Positions 45,340 through 55,800 of a stretch of DNA of 64,000 bases are shown here, piece after piece. The position numbers and the translations under genes were made by a program. Origin of the DNA: Saccharomycopsis phalli (Eukaryota; Ascomycota; Saccharomycetes; Ascoideales; Saccharomycopsidaceae); contig CP073216.1 of the NCBI GenBank assembly GCA_020342235.1, positions 248,001 through 312,000 of the forward strand. Direction: 5' to 3'. A model generated the notes under the pieces. It ran no database searches. It worked only from the letters and a program-made list of their open reading frames with translations, and had not been told where the DNA came from. Position 1 is the stretch's first letter, and every line of letters starts with the position of its first letter.

Positions 45340-46498
45340 TAGATTTCTTAACTTCCCTCATAGTCTGCACAGCAATCTCTCTAGCCTTGAGGTTTCCATC
45401 ATCCATGACTTTCTGTAAGTACGCAGGATCTTTCATTAACTCATCAAACTGATTTCGAACAGGTGATAGCCGTGAAATAATAGTATCACATACAAAGTCC
45501 TTGAGCTGCTTGTGGTCTTTAAGCGTCGACACCTGCTCAACAGTCTCATCTATAGTAGTATCATTTAAGCCACTGACAATATTTATCAAATTAGACACGC
45601 CTGGCCGGTTCACTGGATCAAAATTGAACTCGCCAGTTATAGAGTCAGTAACTGCTCTTTTCACTTTACGAGTGATTGTATCTGGATCGTCGGTTATGTA
45701 GATGCATGAACTCTGATCCGCATCAGACTTGGACATTTTCTTGCTTGGGTCCCTCAAGGACAAAATCTTCTTAGTAGGGGCTAAAATGGTCTTTGGAACC
45801 GGAAATCTAAACGTGTCTGATCCATATGTCGAATTGAAGCTATTGCAAATGTGTCTCGATAATTCCAAATGCTGGGCCTGATCATCTCCAACAGGGACAA
45901 GAGTCGACTTGTATAGTAAAATATCAGCTGCCTGTAACACTGGATACATGAAAACTCCGCTATTAGTCTTTTTTAATGCGTCTGGGTCCAAAATGGAGAC
46001 TTGCTTGGACACACCACTCTTGGACTTCCACTGTGTCATTCTATTCAAATAGCCCATTCCTGTTAGACAGCAAAGAATCCAAAACAATTCAGAATGTTCG
46101 GGAATCGTTGCCTGACTAAATAAAATCGCCTTTGAAGGCAGAATGCCCGAGGCAATTATACTGGCTATTGCTTCTCTCCGAGCTAGTTTGAACTTAACCG
46201 GATCCTTTGGGGTTGTGAGAGCATGAAGATCTGCTAGCCCAAACAAAAGTCTCGAGTCTGACAGCAGTATTTGCGGACTGTTGGAAAAGTCTCTCCATAC
46301 TTTTATTGTACCTAGATAGTTGCCAATGTGAAATCTATTTGTTGGCTGTACTAACGAAAATATCGTGGATTCGCTCGGGATTTGAATATTCGCCTTATAA
46401 TCGATTGTTTCGACGGTGGAAATTCTTCGAACTGTGTTGTATATTTTTCCGCAAAGTGACGTGTTGCGTAATCTGACCATTTGTGATTGGTGCCACAT
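45326..46498 (-). CDS. MSW1: mitochondrial tryptophanyl-tRNA synthetase
   Basis: Class Ic synthetase charging mitochondrial tRNA-Trp. The HIGH-equivalent is RFHIGNYLGTIKVW, and the KMSKS loop is SKKMSKSDADQSS. TGMGYLNRMTQWKSK, VLQAADILLYKSTLVPVGDD and QHLELSRHICNSFN are bacterial-type TrpRS signatures. The N-terminus (MWHQSQMVRLRNTSLCGKI, then YNTVRRIST) suits mitochondrial import. The 390 residues match the family. The last four codons overlap a minisatellite. Confidence 0.95.
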   Translation of the reverse strand: MWHQSQMVRLRNTSLCGKIYNTVRRISTVETIDYKANIQIPSESTIFSLVQPTNRFHIGNYLGTIKVWRDFSNSPQILLSDSRLLFGLADLHALTTPKDPVKFKLARREAIASIIASGILPSKAILFSQATIPEHSELFWILCCLTGMGYLNRMTQWKSKSGVSKQVSILDPDALKKTNSGVFMYPVLQAADILLYKSTLVPVGDDQAQHLELSRHICNSFNSTYGSDTFRFPVPKTILAPTKKILSLRDPSKKMSKSDADQSSCIYITDDPDTITRKVKRAVTDSITGEFNFDPVNRPGVSNLINIVSGLNDTTIDETVEQVSTLKDHKQLKDFVCDTIISRLSPVRNQFDELMKDPAYLQKVMDDGNLKAREIAVQTMREVKKSIGIV

Positions 46499-46702
46499 TG
46501 ATGAAGAAAATTTGAATTACAAACTATGCAGTAAAAGAACAATACAACATAGTAGTGAAAGAGACAACCTCTTTAAAAATACAAAGTAGTATGAAAGATT
46601 AATTATAATATTATGTATAACATGCTAGTCGTTAATTTGTAAATACGAATATACGTAGCTTCAACAGTCTATCCATACAATATTTACCGCCCTTTCTACC
46701 AC

Positions 46703-47242
<540 letters not shown>

Positions 47243-47533
47243 TCTATTAGTGCTGTTTGTGTATTGCAGTCCTTTGTTGATAACAAATTCGTTGTAAGTT
47301 ACAGGTGTGGCAAAAAAAAGCTATGGCCAAAGTCAGGGTGATTAGCTAAGCTGATGTAAGGATTTAAAACAATCTCTTGCAAACTGGCCTTTTCTGCGCC
47401 AATGGTCATGCGTCACCATGCACCAGTACAACGGGTCCTATGCATCATCCTTGGGAGGTAGCAAAGGTAGGCTACAGAGAGAGGATTACCATTATGCTCT
47501 GAATATATACAATTTACAAGAAATATTGACCAG

Positions 47534-48793
47534 CTAAGCCGAAAACTTTTGGCTGTAGTCAAAGAACTGGTCCCACATTCCCTTTTTATGAAGTAGAGCT
47601 AACACAAGTATTCCTGGTAATTGCCAAACCGATCCCCAAAACATCTTCTTTGCATATACTCGTGCCATTTTAACCCCCTCGCCATTCTCTGGAACAAGTA
47701 GCTTGCCGTCCTTTGAATAGTTTTTCCGCTGCTGCCACCAAAACTGGTATGACAGGAATGCAAGCCATGCATTCATAAGAAACGAGTCGGCCTGGAAGTA
47801 CCAGTCGGTGACTCCGTAGTAGCTCAAGCCAAAGCAGATTGGGAACATCAAAAGCGCGTATCTAAAGGCCACTCGGGCATTCAACCGTGGATTTTCATAC
47901 GCGGTCATCACATACCCTGCCTGCTTGTACTGGTCCTTGATGTTGTGACTGAGTGAGTTGAAGTGTGGGAACTGCCAGGCATACAATAAAGCAGACAAGC
48001 ACCAAGCTCCCGGATGCAGGAGCTGTCCAGCAGCAGCCCATCCCATTAATGGAGGGATTGCTCCAACTATGGCTCCTACCCATGTGTTCAAGATGGATTT
48101 CCGTTTAAGCGAGGTGTACGTCCAGGCATAAAGTACAATGTTCAATGCACCCAACACGGCAACCGTGGGATTTACTCCGAAATAAAGTGTGGCGACTCCA
48201 GCAGACCCCACGATCCCGGCAAATTGGTACGCCTCGACCGGTTTCACGAGCCCTCGGACCACGGGTCTGGTTGAGGTTCTCGGCATGCGCTTGTCAAACT
48301 CCGGCTCACGTCCCATGTTGATTGCGTTTGCAGACCCCGAACAGAGCCACGTTCCCGCAGTTAGGCATAATAAACTGCTGACGGTGGCAGGATATGGAGA
48401 CAATGCATAGGAGCATATCGACGAAAGGGTGACTAGCATGGTTAACGGTGGTTTGGTGAGAGTGTAGTATGCATTCAATTTCTTCTTCAATGTGACTTGG
48501 GTGGATCCCAGCGCGGGCTTTGCAGTGACGTTGAACGGAATATGATCATGTTCTGTGTTTGTAGTAGGAATCTTCTCGTCAGAGGGTTGGCAGGAAATGA
48601 CAAATTTTTTAGTGTCGTTTAATTCATGTTGAGGTAGCCAAGGTGCGTTGCGGACAAAAAAATTGTCTGCGATTGTAGACTTTGGGGTATTTGAAGACAG
48701 ATGATAACTTTTGAAAACACCAAGACTCCGGGGCTGTCGTACCCAGGAGCCAAACCCTATTATCATATTGCCATGATTAAGCCTACTAAGCAT
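47534..48793 (-). CDS. COX10: protoheme IX farnesyltransferase
   Basis: Makes heme O for cytochrome c oxidase in the inner mitochondrial membrane. The UbiA-family motifs are present: NAINMGREPEFDKRMPRTST (the N-x-x-x-D-x-x-M-x-R-T type site for the farnesyl diphosphate-Mg complex) and LYAWQFPHFNSLSHNIKDQY. About eight hydrophobic helices follow a basic presequence (MLSRLNHGNMIIGFGSWVRQ). The 419 residues are typical. It is divergent from SEM1, with only ~106 bp between the starts. Confidence 0.95.
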   Translation of the reverse strand: MLSRLNHGNMIIGFGSWVRQPRSLGVFKSYHLSSNTPKSTIADNFFVRNAPWLPQHELNDTKKFVISCQPSDEKIPTTNTEHDHIPFNVTAKPALGSTQVTLKKKLNAYYTLTKPPLTMLVTLSSICSYALSPYPATVSSLLCLTAGTWLCSGSANAINMGREPEFDKRMPRTSTRPVVRGLVKPVEAYQFAGIVGSAGVATLYFGVNPTVAVLGALNIVLYAWTYTSLKRKSILNTWVGAIVGAIPPLMGWAAAGQLLHPGAWCLSALLYAWQFPHFNSLSHNIKDQYKQAGYVMTAYENPRLNARVAFRYALLMFPICFGLSYYGVTDWYFQADSFLMNAWLAFLSYQFWWQQRKNYSKDGKLLVPENGEGVKMARVYAKKMFWGSVWQLPGILVLALLHKKGMWDQFFDYSQKFSA

Positions 48794-48899
48794 ATTGTCT
48801 GCCCTCTAGTAATTTTTAACATTTTCTGGGCCTGCGACGGGTAGGGTAACACCCGTTGAGTATTAGGCATAGTGGCGACGATTACTGGAAGCTGCAACA

Positions 48900-49240
48900 A
48901 TGTCGCGAGAAACAGAGGCGGAAAACATCGAAGCCACGCAAGCTTCTATTGTTGATTCAAAGGAGTCCAAGGAGATACAAGCGTTGGAAGAGGACGACGA
49001 GTTTGAGGATTTCCAGGAAGAGAGTACGTAGCTGTTTGCATAGTGATTTAGTATTAACCCATAGCATGGCCAAATGAAGATGATTTGGGTCATCAGGAGC
49101 AAACCAAATTGTGGGACGAGGACTGGGACGACGATGATGCCGAGGACAATTTCACGCAGCAATTAAAGTAAGTGATCCGAGAGTAGTGAAAAAGGTACTA
49201 ACAATCCAGGGAGGAATTGAGCAAGGCTCACAAGAAGTAG
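48900..49240 (+). CDS. SEM1: proteasome lid subunit SEM1/Rpn15 (DSS1), three exons
   Basis: A tiny acidic disordered protein of the 26S proteasome lid, TREX-2 and, in animals, BRCA2. Exons 48900..49023, 49065..49167 and 49210..49240 are joined through introns of 41 nt (GTACGT, ATTAAC, TAG) and 42 nt (GTAAGT, TACTAAC, CAG), giving 85 residues. The two Trp/acidic blocks of the family are present: EEDDEFEDFQEETWPNEDD and TKLWDEDWDDDDAEDNF, followed by the C-terminal helix QQLKEELSKAHKK. No single frame covers the gene. It is followed 297 bp later by RPT5, another proteasome subunit gene. Confidence 0.92.
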
Positions 49241-49502
49241 TGTCTAAATATTGAATAAATTATAATCATATTGTAACCCGGGGGTATAGTAGAGCACGGA
49301 AAGCAATTTCCGTTGGCGAGGATCTGCGTCAAGCCAAGAAGCAACAGAACCACGGAAGAAGAAGACAAAGGTGCCGAGAACACATTTGTCTCTGTAATCA
49401 AAAACGCTCGACCGAAACAGCTGGCCGAGCATTGTTCATGAGCTCAAGGACAATTCACCGTGTATCCTGCTGCATCACGTGACCGGTGTCGACTGGTTTT
49501 CA

Positions 49503-49509
49503 GTGGCAA
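49503..49509 (+). promoter_or_regulatory. PACE-like core GTGGCAA before RPT5
   Basis: AGTGGCAAG lies about 30 bp before the RPT5 AUG and shares 7 of 9 bases with the proteasome-associated control element GGTGGCAAA bound by Rpn4. A related GTGGCGA is at 48872-48878, just before SEM1. Weak evidence: the element is short and not a full match. Confidence 0.3.
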
Positions 49510-49537
49510 GTTGACAACCCAGCTTCACACTACTTAC

Positions 49538-50866
49538 ATGTCGACGTTGGAAGAACTTGACGCTTTGGAGCAAACTGCTGGGCAAGCGGCTTCAAATGAG
49601 CCAGCTGCCGTTGACGAGGACGAGGAAGTGATGAGGGAAATCATGACTGGGTCGACCAGTGACATCAAGAATAGAACTCGATTGTTGGAGAACCAGATTC
49701 GAGTAATGCGGTCGGACATGCAACGATTGCGGCACGAGAAGACGAACAAGGTGGACAAGATCAAGGAGAACAAGGAGAAGATTGAGAATAATAAGCAATT
49801 GCCGTATTTGGTCGGTACAGTAGTGGAGCTTTTAGACGTGGAAGCCGAGCAAGAGGCTACAGAGGAAGGCGCGAACATTGACTTGGATTCGACCCGGGTT
49901 GGCAAGTCTGCTGTCATCCGCACGTCTACTAGACAGACTGTGTTTTTGCCGTTGATTGGGTTGGTTGAGCCGGAGGAGTTGAAGCCAGGCGACATCATTG
50001 GGGTGAACAAGGACTCTTATTTGATCTTGGACAAGCTCCCCGCCGAGTATGACTCGCGGGTGAAGGCCATGGAGGTCGACGAGAAGCCGTCGGAGACGTA
50101 TGCTGACATTGGAGGGTTGGAGAAGCAGATTGAGGAGTTGATTGAGGCGGTGGTGTTGCCGATGCAGCAGGCGGACAAGTTTACCAAGTTGGGGATCAAG
50201 CCGCCAAAGGGCGCGTTGATGTACGGTCCGCCAGGCACGGGTAAGACGTTGCTTGCACGTGCGTGTGCTGCGAAGACGAATGCGACGTTTTTGAAGTTGG
50301 CGGCGCCGCAGTTGGTGCAGATGTTTATTGGCGACGGCGCGAAGTTGGTGCGGGATGCGTTTGAGTTGGCGAAGGAGAAGGCGCCGACTATTATATTTAT
50401 CGACGAGTTGGATGCCATTGGCACCAAGCGATTTGACTCGGACAAGAGTGGGGACCGTGAGGTTCAGAGAACCATGTTGGAGTTGTTGAACCAGTTGGAT
50501 GGGTTTGGGTCGGACGACCGGGTGAAGGTGTTGGCGGCGACGAACCGTGTCGATGTGCTTGACCCTGCGTTGTTGCGGTCCGGCCGATTGGACCGAAAGA
50601 TTGAGTTCCCGTTGCCGACCGAGGAAGGACGGGCCCAGATCTTGCAGATACATGCCCGGAAGATGAAGTGCAACGACGACATCAACTGGCAGGAGTTGGC
50701 GCGGTCTACGGATGAATTTAACGGGGCACAGTTGAAGGCCGTAGCCGTTGAGGCCGGCATGATTGCTTTACGCGGGTCGCAGAATACTATAAAGCATGAG
50801 GATTTTGTCGAGGCCATTGGCGAGGTGCAAGCTAGAAAGTCAAAGAGTGTATCGTTCTATGCATGA
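49538..50866 (+). CDS. RPT5: 26S proteasome regulatory ATPase RPT5
   Basis: AAA ATPase of the 19S base. It begins [12 protein letters not shown], then a coiled coil ([20 protein letters not shown]), an OB domain, and the AAA module with Walker A GPPGTGKT, Walker [12 protein letters not shown] and the arginine-finger region [12 protein letters not shown]. The C-terminal SFYA is the HbYX-type tail that docks into the 20S alpha ring. The full 442-residue form starts at 49538; the open frame upstream is not conserved. The last codons are copied into a downstream minisatellite. Confidence 0.97.
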   Translation: MSTLEELDALEQTAGQAASNEPAAVDEDEEVMREIMTGSTSDIKNRTRLLENQIRVMRSDMQRLRHEKTNKVDKIKENKEKIENNKQLPYLVGTVVELLDVEAEQEATEEGANIDLDSTRVGKSAVIRTSTRQTVFLPLIGLVEPEELKPGDIIGVNKDSYLILDKLPAEYDSRVKAMEVDEKPSETYADIGGLEKQIEELIEAVVLPMQQADKFTKLGIKPPKGALMYGPPGTGKTLLARACAAKTNATFLKLAAPQLVQMFIGDGAKLVRDAFELAKEKAPTIIFIDELDAIGTKRFDSDKSGDREVQRTMLELLNQLDGFGSDDRVKVLAATNRVDVLDPALLRSGRLDRKIEFPLPTEEGRAQILQIHARKMKCNDDINWQELARSTDEFNGAQLKAVAVEAGMIALRGSQNTIKHEDFVEAIGEVQARKSKSVSFYA

Positions 50867-51174
50867 TTAGTCAAGCAAGTCAGTGTATAGTTCTATCCAT
50901 AACCAAGTCAGAGTGTATCGTTCTATCCATAACATCAAGAGTGTATATTTCTATCCATGATTAATCCAAGAGTGTATCGTTCTATCCATAACCAAGCAAG
51001 AGTGTATCGTTCTATCCATAACCAAGTCAGTGTATAGTTCTGTCCATAACCAAGTCAGTGTATAGTTCTATCCATAACCACATCAAGCGTGTTTCGTTCT
51101 ATCCATGATTAATCCAAGAGTGTATCGTTCTATCCATAACATCAAGAGTGTTTCGTTCTATCCATAACATCAAG
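50847..51174. repeat. 30-bp minisatellite seeded from the RPT5 3' end
   Basis: Eleven head-to-tail units of 28-36 bp with core GTGTATCGTTCTATCCAT start at about 50847, 50883, 50913, 50941, 50972, 51002, 51030, 51058, 51089, 51120 and 51148. The first unit lies inside RPT5 and encodes VSFYA plus the stop; later units carry a C for the coding G and often lose the stop. The array fills the whole 320-bp spacer to the convergent PRP17 stop. Confidence 0.9.
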
Positions 51175-51187
51175 GTACCTCTGTAAC

Positions 51188-52603
51188 CTACTCCCAGTAG
51201 AAAATCGTACCCAGGGCACCACCCATGGCCACACAGCTGACTTCCTGCGGATGCGCAGCAATCGTAGTGATCATCTTGTCGTCAACTTTATACGACTTGA
51301 CAAACCGCGCAGACTTCCAGTCCCAGAAATACGCATACCCTCGCGTGCCTCCGCTCATGAGGATCTTGCCGTCGGGCGAAAACCCTAGCCCAATGGCATA
51401 CCCTGCCACCTCGTGGCCACTGAACATCTTGTTCTTGCTCGGCCTGAACCGGTCCGTCGCCTGGTACACCATGATGGTGTTGTTCATGGACTGCGCAGCA
51501 AAGTACTTGCCAGACGGATGCACCGCGACCCGGGGCATGGAGTACTGCTCAACATCAGAGATGGTCTTGATCGGGATGTTGATCCCCAAGTCCCAGACCC
51601 GAATCGTCCGGTCGTCTGAGGTGGAGAGAATCTTGGTCTCGTTGTCAATGACTCGCACCGAGTTCACCGAGTCCAAGTGGTGGTCATATGTCTGTATAAT
51701 CGCCTCGGGCGCCCGTATATCATGGTGCTGTATTCTGCCACTAGCCAACCCTACAATCACCTCGTTTTCCCCGTGGAACACCACGCAGTTGGGGTTCGAC
51801 TTCACGCGCAAATGGTACACCAGATTGCCAGTCTCCGTGTCCCACACATTCACAGCCCGGTCGTACCCACAGCTCACTAGTCCCCGGCCCAGCTTCGAAA
51901 ACGACACGTCCTTCACCGGCCTGCTATGGCCAAAGTACCCTCGGAGTAGTGCCCGGTTATGGAACGTATCGTATAGATTAATCCGGTTGTCGTTGCCCCC
52001 AGACAAGAGCAAGTGGCCGCTCCCGGGGAAAAACTCGACTTTGTTCGTCCCGCCAGCGTGCCCTCTCCACTTGAATACCTGTCGCTTGGGTATAAAACAC
52101 TCCTGTGTCCCGGCCTCTTTTTGCAAATTGATATTCAAGTCCCGAGGAACGTGCATGTAACTTCGCCCCAAGTAGTCCTTTTCCTGTTTGCCGTAAAACT
52201 TGCTCGAAAACCGGCTCGTCGGCTCGTTTTCGGCCTCTTCCTCGGGCTTGGCTGGCTCCTGGTCAGACCCAGAATCATTCGTACCAGAATCACTCGTATC
52301 GGAATCACTCGTACCAGAATCAGTGGCTCCGTCGTCGTCCACCACAGGCTGTAACTTCAATCGCTGCTTGTTCTGCTCTCGGTACAATATTTCAAACGAT
52401 GCACTGTCCAACTTCTGGGTCTCATACACTGCGTTCACCTGTCGCTTCTTTCGATTTATGGGCCCGCTATCAGCTGCTTGGAGACTAGTATTCGGTCTTT
52501 CAATCACAGTTCCAGGTGCCAAGGGGTCTTTCAAAGTGTTGAACACCGCCTGCGACTCCTCTTCGTCGCTATCAGACGAACAATACGCAGTTACCAACGA
52601 CAT
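51188..52603 (-). CDS. PRP17: WD40 second-step splicing factor PRP17/CDC40
   Basis: Acts in the second catalytic step of pre-mRNA splicing. It has the family N-terminus (MSLVTAYCSSDSDEEE), an S/D/T-rich low-complexity insert, the conserved linker DYLGRSYMHVPRDLNINLQ followed by CFIPKRQVFKWRGHAGGTNK, then seven WD repeats to the end (GALGTIFYWE). The 471 residues match yeast Cdc40 (455). A CTG codon at 51892..51890 sits in FSK-CTG-GRGLVSCGYDR, a position that is normally Ser or Asp in WD repeats, supporting a serine reading. Confidence 0.94.
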   Translation of the reverse strand: MSLVTAYCSSDSDEEESQAVFNTLKDPLAPGTVIERPNTSLQAADSGPINRKKRQVNAVYETQKLDSASFEILYREQNKQRLKLQPVVDDDGATDSGTSDSDTSDSGTNDSGSDQEPAKPEEEAENEPTSRFSSKFYGKQEKDYLGRSYMHVPRDLNINLQKEAGTQECFIPKRQVFKWRGHAGGTNKVEFFPGSGHLLLSGGNDNRINLYDTFHNRALLRGYFGHSRPVKDVSFSKLGRGLVSCGYDRAVNVWDTETGNLVYHLRVKSNPNCVVFHGENEVIVGLASGRIQHHDIRAPEAIIQTYDHHLDSVNSVRVIDNETKILSTSDDRTIRVWDLGINIPIKTISDVEQYSMPRVAVHPSGKYFAAQSMNNTIMVYQATDRFRPSKNKMFSGHEVAGYAIGLGFSPDGKILMSGGTRGYAYFWDWKSARFVKSYKVDDKMITTIAAHPQEVSCVAMGGALGTIFYWE

Positions 52604-52852
52604 GAATCTAGTCTAGATTTTTCACCATGCATCGCTCAGTGCAATGTTCCTTAAAACTACAAAGGAGCAAACAAATAACCTGAAAAAATAAAAAAATGAA
52701 ACAGGGCAAATCGCTTCCATCTATAAAAAAAATTAAATCCATGACTTTCATCCTATTATATTCCCGTGCTGCTTCACACGCTATTCCATCTTGAGCCGGG
52801 TAAGTGTGGGTTATAAACATATTTTTATTCCAGTAAACATGAATAGCGGATA

Positions 52853-55800
52853 ATGGTGGAGAAGAAGCCTTACTTGAAGTATAGGTATGAAAAGAATCAA
52901 CACAAGACATTCAAAGAACCCCGTTCTCTCATTCCGTCGCATATCATTGACACGGGGTCCCAGAAAGCATATTTCACTGCAATCTTCTTGTTGATCCAAG
53001 CATTCAAGATCCAGCAGTGTCTAATACTAAAGTCGCATGGCAATAATGGGCTAAACAATGGCTTGGACTATGACTTGTTTATTTTCATTGTCAAGTTCTT
53101 TGTCATTGACTCCGGCTTCTTGTGGCTTCTTCCAGTGTTTCGAGTCCCTGGCTTGACATTCAACCCTTTTGTCATCTTCCTACAGTCAATAACCATAACC
53201 GGGTTTACCATTCTCTTGTCATGCAATTTGCACATGTTTTTCGCCTCGATATTCTCATCGGTTTTGCAGCTGGTACATATTTCTAGCCACTCGAAACAAG
53301 CAATCAGCCGTGAGATGGCCAGTTCCAGTCCCGGTGTGCAGGTCTTGGGTTCGAATCCAGACAGTTTGAAGGACGACTTGCACTTCAAGGGCCAGAAGGT
53401 TATCAATATTGTGCCTAAGTCCACGTCCTTTTTCAATCCTTTTCATGACCAATACTGCTTGGACCTGGCATCGAGTCAAATGACAGTACCGGTAAAGTTC
53501 AATTCATCCAACGAGGTATCCTACATTGAGATATTGAACATTGATTACAATAACAAGACTACCGTGCTCAAATTCAAAAAGGACAAATTGAACAAAATGA
53601 GAGTATCAGAGAAAAGCAAGGCAAACTATCTACGCAAGGACTTGATATTGAATGGGAAAAACAACTTCATTGACAACGACATTGAGGAGACTCTTGCCAA
53701 TATCGATGCTTCTAGAATATCATTTCTTGAGGTGCCAATCGAGAAGCCAGGTCTCTACAAGATTCACAAAGCAATTGATACAAAGAACTTGCCGATTAAG
53801 GTCTACGGGTCTAGTCTAATCATTTCTGCTTGTCCAACCGCTCAAATCAAGAATAACGCTCCTGACGTTGCTCATAACTGTATTGGAGACAGAAGTAAAA
53901 TCAAAATCTCTGTCCGGGGTGTTCCGCCATTGAGAGTCAAGTATACAAAGTATGTAAATGAAATTTCCGAAACACTCGAGTCAAACTTGTTATTGCCTGA
54001 TACTGCTATTAATTCGCCATTGATTTCACAGGCAACACTATTGGATACCAAGTCTGAGAACCGTTTCTCTCTCAATGAGTTGCTACGCAATTTGGACCGA
54101 TCAACTATAGATAAATTCACCACCTGGGCCGACTCATACGATATTGATATAAACCTTGATAGTATGATGAAAGCTCCAGGAGACTTTTCATACAAGTTGG
54201 AAGAAGTCGAGGATGGTTTTGGCAATATAATCAACTTGTCAAGAATTCACGAGCAGAATTACCGGTTCAAGCACCAGAATAAATATGAAACTTTGGAAGA
54301 TTATTTGAAATCACAGCATCTATACCTGAGTTACACAGTTTATGAGTCTCCAAAATTAAAATTGGTCGATAAACTCTCCAATAAGCCGCTTATGGAGGGA
54401 CAGACAAGACATTTGAAGTTGATTATTAATGAAAATGAGCACAATGAAATTCAGAACCAAAGATTACTTGAAAAGTTCCAGCCTATCCTTGCCACGATTT
54501 CATTTGTCAGTGAATCTGGTAAGAAGCTGTCAAGTGAATTTGAGTTCAACTCCAAGAATGATTTCAAATTTATTGCAAAGGACCCCGGATCTTATAATTT
54601 GGAATCCGTGATTGTAAGCCAGTGCCCAGGAGTAATTGATGATTCTAACAACAAAATAGACATTTACCAGGCTTTCAAGCCACTGATGTCTATTATCTCC
54701 AACTCTTCCATAACTGACAAGTGTTTAGGGCAAATTGGGCTCAACTTCGATTTGTTATTCAGCGGCCTTCCACCGTTTGAAATTAAGGCATTAAGCTTCA
54801 AGGTCGAAAATGGTAAAAGGAATCTAATTGATACAAAAAGAATAAGAGTACCTCTATCAAATCGATTTCAATATGACTATGAGCCAAAGGGAGAAGGCAG
54901 CTATGAGATCCAGTTTCATTCTTTAAAGGACAGTGTATACACAAACTTTATTGAACTTACTCCAAGTGACAATTACAAGTTTTCTACTACATTGCGAGCT
55001 AAACCAGGGGCACATTTCTTAGATGTCTCAGATAGTAGAGAAACAGTTGTTAAGAAGCTTTGCTTGGGATCCGAGTCGGAGATTCTACCTGTCAAATTAT
55101 CGGGAGATGCTCCATATGAAATTACTTATGAAATAATGGAGAAAAAGACCAAACGGAGAAAGGCTTACAACTCAAAGGCCATTACTGGCAGCTTGTACGA
55201 CTTGAAACTTCCAATATTTCAAACAGGTGGAACATACATTGTTGACTTGACGTCAGTGAAAGATAAATCGGGATGCGTGGTTGTGTTAAAGGATCAAAAA
55301 ATGTCTATAGATGTTCTTCAGCAATTGCCAACTGCTGAATTTGAGGATTCTCCTGATAGTCAAATGACTACTGTGAATGGTCAAAAGATTAATCAAATCA
55401 GCATAAAAGAAGGATCCAGTGCTAAGATACCAGTAAAGTTGGTGGGGGAGAAGAATGTGCATGTGAACTACAAAGTTATTGACAATGAGGGAAATGTTAT
55501 TCGTGACTCATACATGAGCTCCTTTACAAATCACCACAACAAGCCAAAGTTTAATGGTTACATTTATGCAGAAACTGCGGGAACCTACTACTTGACGGGA
55601 GTAAAGGATAGTTATTGCATGGGGAAGATTAATGACTTTGTTCCATATAATGTTAGCTACTTTCCAAAGCCTCAAATAATAATTAAAGAAGGCCCCACAA
55701 TAACAAAGATTAAACCGAATGCCTTTCAAAAAGACGGATTATGCTTGAATGAAGAATTGAATACTATTGATTTAGAATTTAAAGGGAAGGCCCCATTCCT

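Noticed and set aside
53345-53356. A perfect box B (GGTTCGAATCC) inside POM152
   Set aside because: It is in-frame coding sequence (LGSNPDS) and the only box A-like match is about 30 bp upstream with no tRNA fold, so a tRNA gene is not supported.
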